DNA of 64,000 bases, from positions 310,001-374,000 of the forward strand of contig CABYRQ010000001.1 in NCBI GenBank assembly GCA_902521485.1, read 5' to 3'. Under the pieces are notes generated by a model that saw nothing but the letters and a program-made list of their open reading frames with translations, was not told the origin of the DNA and did no database searches. This stretch comes from an uncultured Alphaproteobacteria bacterium (GTDB lineage Bacteria > Pseudomonadota > Alphaproteobacteria > HIMB59). Position numbers and translations under genes: made by a program. Shown one piece after another: positions 58,759-64,000 of this stretch (positions within the stretch are counted from its first letter, which is position 1; each line of letters opens with the position of its first letter).

Positions 58759-59176
58759 CTTAACAAATTTTATACGTATTGTACTTAGTCAAAGTAAATT
58801 AGCTATGGAAAAAGGTGAGATTCCTATAGCATCCGTAATAGTTGACCCGATCGATGAGAGAATTGTTGCTAGATCTTTCAATCAAGAAATTGCTTCAAAT
58901 GATCCAACAGCACATGCAGAGATTTTATGTATAAGAAAGGCATGTAAAAAATTAAATCAGAAGAGATTAGATGGTCTCATAATGATATCTTATTTAGAAC
59001 CATGTCATATGTGCAAAGAGGTTATAAAATCCTCAAGGTTATCTGAGGTTTATTACTTATTTAAAAATGAAAATCCCAGTAGAAAAACTATATCGAAGGT
59101 AGAGTATAAATTAATTAAAAATAATGAAGAAAATTTAATAAAAAAATTTTTTAAGAATAAGAGAATTAAATATTAG
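58751..59176 (+). CDS. tadA: tRNA-specific adenosine deaminase-like cytidine/deoxycytidylate deaminase
   Basis: PTAHAEILCIRKA, YLEPCHMCKEVI; start trimmed to MNNLTNF. Confidence 0.85.
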   Translation: MNNLTNFIRIVLSQSKLAMEKGEIPIASVIVDPIDERIVARSFNQEIASNDPTAHAEILCIRKACKKLNQKRLDGLIMISYLEPCHMCKEVIKSSRLSEVYYLFKNENPSRKTISKVEYKLIKNNEENLIKKFFKNKRIKY

Positions 59177-60428
59177 CTCCAATATCAGATCTGTAATATT
59201 TTTCAGTCCAGTCGATAATATCTGCTATTTCATATACTTTATTTCTACATTCAAGATAATTATCTCCACGCACTACGATTGATAGAACTCTACCTCCATT
59301 AGAAAGGACTTTGTTGTTGATTAATTTAGTTGCCGCATGAAAAATATAAAATTCATCGTTATTTTTTAATTCACTCAAATTTCTGATTTCAGTATTTTTA
59401 GGGTAATCCCCTGGATATCCTTTCGTTGCTAAAATTAAACAAATTGATTTTTTATTTTCAAACAATTCAATATTTGCATATTTTAAATTTTTTGTTGCAG
59501 TTGAATGAAGTAAAGATAAAAAATCCGACTTTATTCTAAGAGAAATACTTTGAATTTCAGGATCTCCAAATCTAGTATTGTATTCTAGTAAATATGGTTG
59601 ATTGTGTTCATTGACGATTATCCCAAAAAATATAACACCTTGAAATGCTATGTTGTCATGCTTTAAACCCTCTATAGTTTTTTTTACTATTTGATCCTGA
59701 ATTATCATATCTAGATTATTATCTAAAATAGGGGCAGGGCTGATAGTACCCATTCCTCCAGTATTTGGTCCAGTATCATTATTTCCAACTCTTTTATAGT
59801 CTTGGGCGGAACCAATATTTAAATATTCATTACCATCAGTAATTGTAAAAAAACTTAATTCTTTTCCCTCAATGAATTCTTCAATAACAACTTTATTGTT
59901 TTCTTGATTAAATTCTTTTTTTATAAAAATCTTTTCACAAGCCTCTATTGCTTCATTTGTATTTGTGCATACAAATACCCCTTTACCAGCAGCTAATCCA
60001 TCATATTTTACAACTATGGGCCCACTAAAACTTTCGAGATAGTCTTTTGCTTCATCAAAATCAACAAAAGTTTGAGACTTTGCAGTTGGGATATTGTGAG
60101 ATTGACAAAATTCTTTCATGAACTCCTTGGAAGACTCAAGTTTTGCGCCCTCAGAGTCAGGCCCAAAAACATTTAAACCCTTATTTCTTAGTTCTCCCGC
60201 AAGATTTTCTGATAAATAGTTTTCCGGACCTACAACAACGAGGTCTGGATTAATTTTTATACATTCCTCAACAATATCCTCTTTGGTTGAGATATCTTTG
60301 CACTCCGCAATTTGACTAATTCCATAATTTCCAGGAAAACAAAATACTTTTTCACAAAGATAGGACTTGTGAAGAATTCTACACAAAGCATGTTCTCGGG
60401 CACCAGATCCTACAACTATGACATTCAT
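59166..60428 (-). CDS. purD: Phosphoribosylamine-glycine ligase
   Basis: VVGSGAREHALC, VKYDGLAAGKGV, NTGGMGTISPAP, YNTRFGDPE. Confidence 0.97.
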   Translation of the reverse strand: MNVIVVGSGAREHALCRILHKSYLCEKVFCFPGNYGISQIAECKDISTKEDIVEECIKINPDLVVVGPENYLSENLAGELRNKGLNVFGPDSEGAKLESSKEFMKEFCQSHNIPTAKSQTFVDFDEAKDYLESFSGPIVVKYDGLAAGKGVFVCTNTNEAIEACEKIFIKKEFNQENNKVVIEEFIEGKELSFFTITDGNEYLNIGSAQDYKRVGNNDTGPNTGGMGTISPAPILDNNLDMIIQDQIVKKTIEGLKHDNIAFQGVIFFGIIVNEHNQPYLLEYNTRFGDPEIQSISLRIKSDFLSLLHSTATKNLKYANIELFENKKSICLILATKGYPGDYPKNTEIRNLSELKNNDEFYIFHAATKLINNKVLSNGGRVLSIVVRGDNYLECRNKVYEIADIIDWTEKYYRSDIGANI

Positions 60429-60458
60429 TTATATAACATAATAAAGTATATTTATTTT

Positions 60459-61796
60459 GTGAATAATATTCCTGAGTACACTGTATCACAACTGAATAAG
60501 TCAATAAAAGATTTATTGGAGGAAAACTATTCTTATTTAAAGTTAGTTGGAGAGACAGGATCAATAACTATAGCTAGTTCTGGACACGTATATTTTTCAA
60601 TTAAAGAAAACGATGAGGTCATATCTTGCATATGCTGGAAAGGAAGCTATGAAAATTTACAAGTTCAAATTGAAGAGGGAACTGAATACAGTTTTTATGG
60701 TAGGATAACATCTTATTCTAAATTTGGGAGATCTGTTTACCAACTCATTATTGATCAGGTTGAGTATAGTGGCACAGGATCAATACTAAAGCTTATCGAA
60801 GACAGAAAAAAAGAATTATCTTTGCTGGGTTTGTTTGATGATGATAAGAAAAAAAAATTACCTAAGTATCCAAAATCTATTGGTGTGTTAACATCATCCT
60901 CTGGTGCAGTAATTCATGATATAATTCATAGAATTTCCGAGAGATTTCCAGTTACGCAAATAAAGGTTTTCCCTATTTCTGTTCAAGGTAAAAATTCTCA
61001 TAATGAAATTATAGATTTTTTAGATCTTATTGAAAATTATGACTCAAAAGACTTTTTAAAGCCAGATTTAATCATATTTGCTAGAGGTGGAGGTTCTTTG
61101 GAAGAGTTAATGCCTTTTAACGAACCCGATTTAATAAAAAGAGTTTTTAAATTAAAAATTCCTAATATTTCAGCTATTGGTCATGATACTGACTATACCT
61201 TATTAGATTATGTCTCAGATTTGCGTGCACCAACACCTACTGCAGCAGCTGAAATTGCAGTTCCCGATAAAAATTATTTATTAAATCAAATTCAGGATTT
61301 ACAAGTAAAACTAAATCAATCAATTGAACAAAAATATTTATCAATAGAACAATTATTATTGAAATTTAAAAATTCAGTAAATTATTTTTCAAATTCGGTC
61401 AAAGATGTTGAGAACAAATTAAGTAAAATAAATAGTGAGAATTTAAAGATAATTAATAATTCCTTTTACGATAAATCAAATTTCTTTAATGATATATTGA
61501 TTAGATTACAAGAAAATAGCCCAAAACAAAAAATATTAGAAATACAAAGCAAGATTGGATACATAAATAATAATAACAAAACTTTAATTTTAAATAAATT
61601 CAAGATTTTTTCTCAAAAATTATATTTACTAAATAAGATACTTAATACCTCTTCGATAGAAAAAAACTTGAAAAAAGGGTATGCAATATTGAAATCAGAA
61701 AATCAAATTATTAAAAGTATACAAACTCTAAAAAAATTAAATAATTTTGATGTTACTTTGAAAGACGGAGTAATGAATGTCAAAAAAAAATTATAA
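60459..61796 (+). CDS. xseA: Exodeoxyribonuclease VII large subunit
   Basis: YTVSQLNKSIKDLLEE, GHVYFSIKE, ARGGGSLEELMPFNEP, IGHDTDYTLLDYVSDLRAPTPTAAAE; GTG start proposed at 60459. Confidence 0.93.
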   Translation: MNNIPEYTVSQLNKSIKDLLEENYSYLKLVGETGSITIASSGHVYFSIKENDEVISCICWKGSYENLQVQIEEGTEYSFYGRITSYSKFGRSVYQLIIDQVEYSGTGSILKLIEDRKKELSLLGLFDDDKKKKLPKYPKSIGVLTSSSGAVIHDIIHRISERFPVTQIKVFPISVQGKNSHNEIIDFLDLIENYDSKDFLKPDLIIFARGGGSLEELMPFNEPDLIKRVFKLKIPNISAIGHDTDYTLLDYVSDLRAPTPTAAAEIAVPDKNYLLNQIQDLQVKLNQSIEQKYLSIEQLLLKFKNSVNYFSNSVKDVENKLSKINSENLKIINNSFYDKSNFFNDILIRLQENSPKQKILEIQSKIGYINNNNKTLILNKFKIFSQKLYLLNKILNTSSIEKNLKKGYAILKSENQIIKSIQTLKKLNNFDVTLKDGVMNVKKKL

Positions 61797-62654
61797 TTTC
61801 CATCTTTTATGTACCCATAGCCACTGTGATGGAGAGTGTATAATCCATTTTTCAAAATATTTTTTGTGAATCATCTCAACTAGTCCTTTTACATCATAAT
61901 TTTTATATTCTTCATAACGTAAAGGTTTTTCAAATATTATTTGAAATTTGTTATTTTGATTTCTGATGGAGTATACTGGACATATCATTGTTTTGTATCT
62001 GATTGCCAAATTAGCAAAACCATCTGTTGCAAGTGCCTTCTTTCCAAAAAAATCTATTTCTAAACCACTACTATCTCTTTGGTCAATTAGAAGAGCTAAG
62101 TCTTCATTTTGTTTAAGGGCTTTAATCATGGATTTAGCACTTTCAGTACCTTTTTTATAAAAAAAAGCATTATTTTTCTCTCTATTTTTCTGAATGTAGT
62201 TATCGATCTTCTCATTATTTGCATGTCTATAAACTGAATGTAATGTGAAACCATGACGTAAAATAAAATTTCTTGTTAGCTCCCAATTCCCAATATGTGC
62301 TGATACAAATATTTTAGGACCTTTGTGAGATTTTATCTCGTCAATGATATGAATATTATCAAAATCTATATTTTTCCAATCAAATTTATTTAAGTTAAAA
62401 AATTCAAAAAAAACTTTGCCTGTCTCCTTTAAATTTTCCTTTGTTAATCTTGAACTCTTCTCATCATTAAGGTTCAATACTTTCAAATTATTTTTTATGA
62501 TTTGCTCGTATTTTGTAAATTTTCCAAAAAAACCAACTAAAATTCCTCCAACATTTGAGGCAAAATTAAAACTAAATAATCCTAATATATTTTTAAGTAC
62601 AATAAAAAATACAAACTCAATATAATTTCTAAAAACTTTAAATATATTTTTCAA
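61791..62654 (-). CDS. Lipid A biosynthesis lauroyl/myristoyl acyltransferase (LpxL/HtrB family)
   Basis: VSAHIGNWEL, LLIDQRDSSGLEIDFFGKKA, WLWVHKRW. Confidence 0.9.
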   Translation of the reverse strand: MKNIFKVFRNYIEFVFFIVLKNILGLFSFNFASNVGGILVGFFGKFTKYEQIIKNNLKVLNLNDEKSSRLTKENLKETGKVFFEFFNLNKFDWKNIDFDNIHIIDEIKSHKGPKIFVSAHIGNWELTRNFILRHGFTLHSVYRHANNEKIDNYIQKNREKNNAFFYKKGTESAKSMIKALKQNEDLALLIDQRDSSGLEIDFFGKKALATDGFANLAIRYKTMICPVYSIRNQNNKFQIIFEKPLRYEEYKNYDVKGLVEMIHKKYFEKWIIHSPSQWLWVHKRWKL

Positions 62655-63603
62655 TTTCCGTAGTAAATCCTAAATTGTTATCAGATACTATTTCTCCATG
62701 TATTATTCCAACAGAGCTTTTAAATTCATTAGGTATCCTTACATGATCTTTCTCTGTTGTTATTAAAAAAGCATCATTTTTATTTGCTTGATCAAGTAAT
62801 AAAAATATATCATCAACAGTATATTGATGATGATCAGGAAACTCTTTTGTTAATACTAAATTTAAATTTTCAGATTTTAATTGGTCAAAAAATTTTTTAT
62901 TAAAACCCAGCCCTGCAAAAGCAATTAACTTTTTTTCTTTATATTCTGGGTTGATTTCTATTTTATATTTCAAAATATGCTTGAAGTGACTATCATTTAA
63001 ATCATTACATACATCTGTATTAATTAAAAAAAATATTTGTGATTTTCTAATTGCATTTTTTACTGACTCTCTTAGTGGCCCAGAGGGAACTAAAAGTCTA
63101 TTACCAAATGATTGGATAGAGTCATAAACATAAATCGATATATTTTTATATACATTGTAAGATTGAAGTGCATCGTCTAGTACAAGTATATTTGCACCAT
63201 CTTCCTTTGCTGAAATCATTGCGTGAAATTTATTTTTACTAACCCAAGTTGGAAAATAATTTGACATCATTAAAGCCTCATCTCCTACAAAATTAAAATC
63301 CATATGAGGTTTTACTTTTATAACTTCATCCACTGTAGTAGACCCACCATAACCTCTTGAGATAATATGAGGTATGTATCCCATCTTCTTTAATTCTCTA
63401 CAGATGTACAATACAGAGGGTGTCTTGCCTGAACCACCAATTATAGCACTTCCAACTGCTATCACTGGTAAGTCAATTTTTTGAACTTTTGATAGTTTTC
63501 TTTTGATTAAATTTCCTACTGACCAAATTATTGATAAAGGAGAGAGAAGAAGTGCACTTAAAGAAATTGTTTTTTGATACCAAAATTTTGGAGCTTTTAA
63601 CAT
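62638..63603 (-). CDS. lpxK: Tetraacyldisaccharide 4'-kinase
   Basis: VGSAIIGGSGKTPSVLYI, SRGYGG, VLDDALQSYN, GLGFNKKFF. Confidence 0.93.
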   Translation of the reverse strand: MLKAPKFWYQKTISLSALLLSPLSIIWSVGNLIKRKLSKVQKIDLPVIAVGSAIIGGSGKTPSVLYICRELKKMGYIPHIISRGYGGSTTVDEVIKVKPHMDFNFVGDEALMMSNYFPTWVSKNKFHAMISAKEDGANILVLDDALQSYNVYKNISIYVYDSIQSFGNRLLVPSGPLRESVKNAIRKSQIFFLINTDVCNDLNDSHFKHILKYKIEINPEYKEKKLIAFAGLGFNKKFFDQLKSENLNLVLTKEFPDHHQYTVDDIFLLLDQANKNDAFLITTEKDHVRIPNEFKSSVGIIHGEIVSDNNLGFTTEIEKYI

Positions 63604-64000
63604 TTATCAATCATCTCAGTAATATTTTTTAAACTATTTTTATTATTATTAAAAAAATTTTCAATTTCCTTAAAATGATGAAAGTCTTCTTCTATTTGTC
63701 TGTTAATTTCATTGCTTATATCTTCTAAATTATCACTATTCATTGTTTTGCAAAGGTTAAGTTTTTCGAGATCAAGATAAATTTCCTCAAAATTTTTATT
63801 AAAGTTTCCTGAAAGCACAAAGCAACCTCTTGAAATAGGTTCCAGAGGATTTTGTCCGCCATGTTTAATTAATGAACCACCCATAAATACTATTTTTGAG
63901 CGCTCAAAAATTGACATAATATCTCCAAATTTATTATGCACTGTGATTTTTTCTAAATTTTCAGAAATAATTTTTTCACTTAAATTATTAGAGAATTGAA
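63597..64000 (-). CDS. waaA: 3-deoxy-D-manno-octulosonic acid transferase, C-terminal part (runs off window)
   Basis: KIVFMGGSLIKHGGQNPLEPISRG; frame open to base 64000. Confidence 0.88.
   Translation of the reverse strand, partial: QFSNNLSEKIISENLEKITVHNKFGDIMSIFERSKIVFMGGSLIKHGGQNPLEPISRGCFVLSGNFNKNFEEIYLDLEKLNLCKTMNSDNLEDISNEINRQIEEDFHHFKEIENFFNNNKNSLKNITEMIDKC

Noticed and set aside
60312-60458. 49-residue N-terminal extension of xseA
   Set aside because: Overlaps purD 5' end on the other strand; homology begins at NNIPEYTVSQLNK, GTG at 60459 preferred

Overview
AT-rich, very compact 64 kb window that looks like a streamlined marine alphaproteobacterial chromosome (taxonomy inferred from gene style, not proven). 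The left part (1-25.6 kb) is a catabolic and transport region. It holds ABC permease components, a proteorhodopsin-family gene with an unusual D-N-I triad next to a flotillin/SPFH gene, a two-subunit N,N-dimethylformamidase-like enzyme with an SSS symporter, xylose isomerase and sugar-oxidoreductase genes, and a GlpSTPQV-like ABC importer followed by dhaL-dhaK. A short accessory stretch (25.6-30.5 kb) starts at tRNA-Ala and contains many small unknown ORFs, a tight 4-gene unknown operon and a repeat-rich AT intergenic region. The right part (30.5-64 kb) is mostly housekeeping: ung, gloB, metX/metW with a SAM-II-like riboswitch, hisC/tyrA, lysA, argH, coq7, dsbB, a Mn exporter with mntR, ribF-ileS-lspA, pgi, rsmD, tadA, purD, xseA, lpxK, waaA. 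The strongest leads are the DNI-motif rhodopsin beside the flotillin gene, the DMFase-like cluster, the unknown 26.7-28.4 kb operon with its repeats, and two tRNA genes each followed 15 nt later by a same-strand start codon. No CRISPR array, rRNA, transposase or integrase was recognised. All family calls are from reading motifs; no database search was run.
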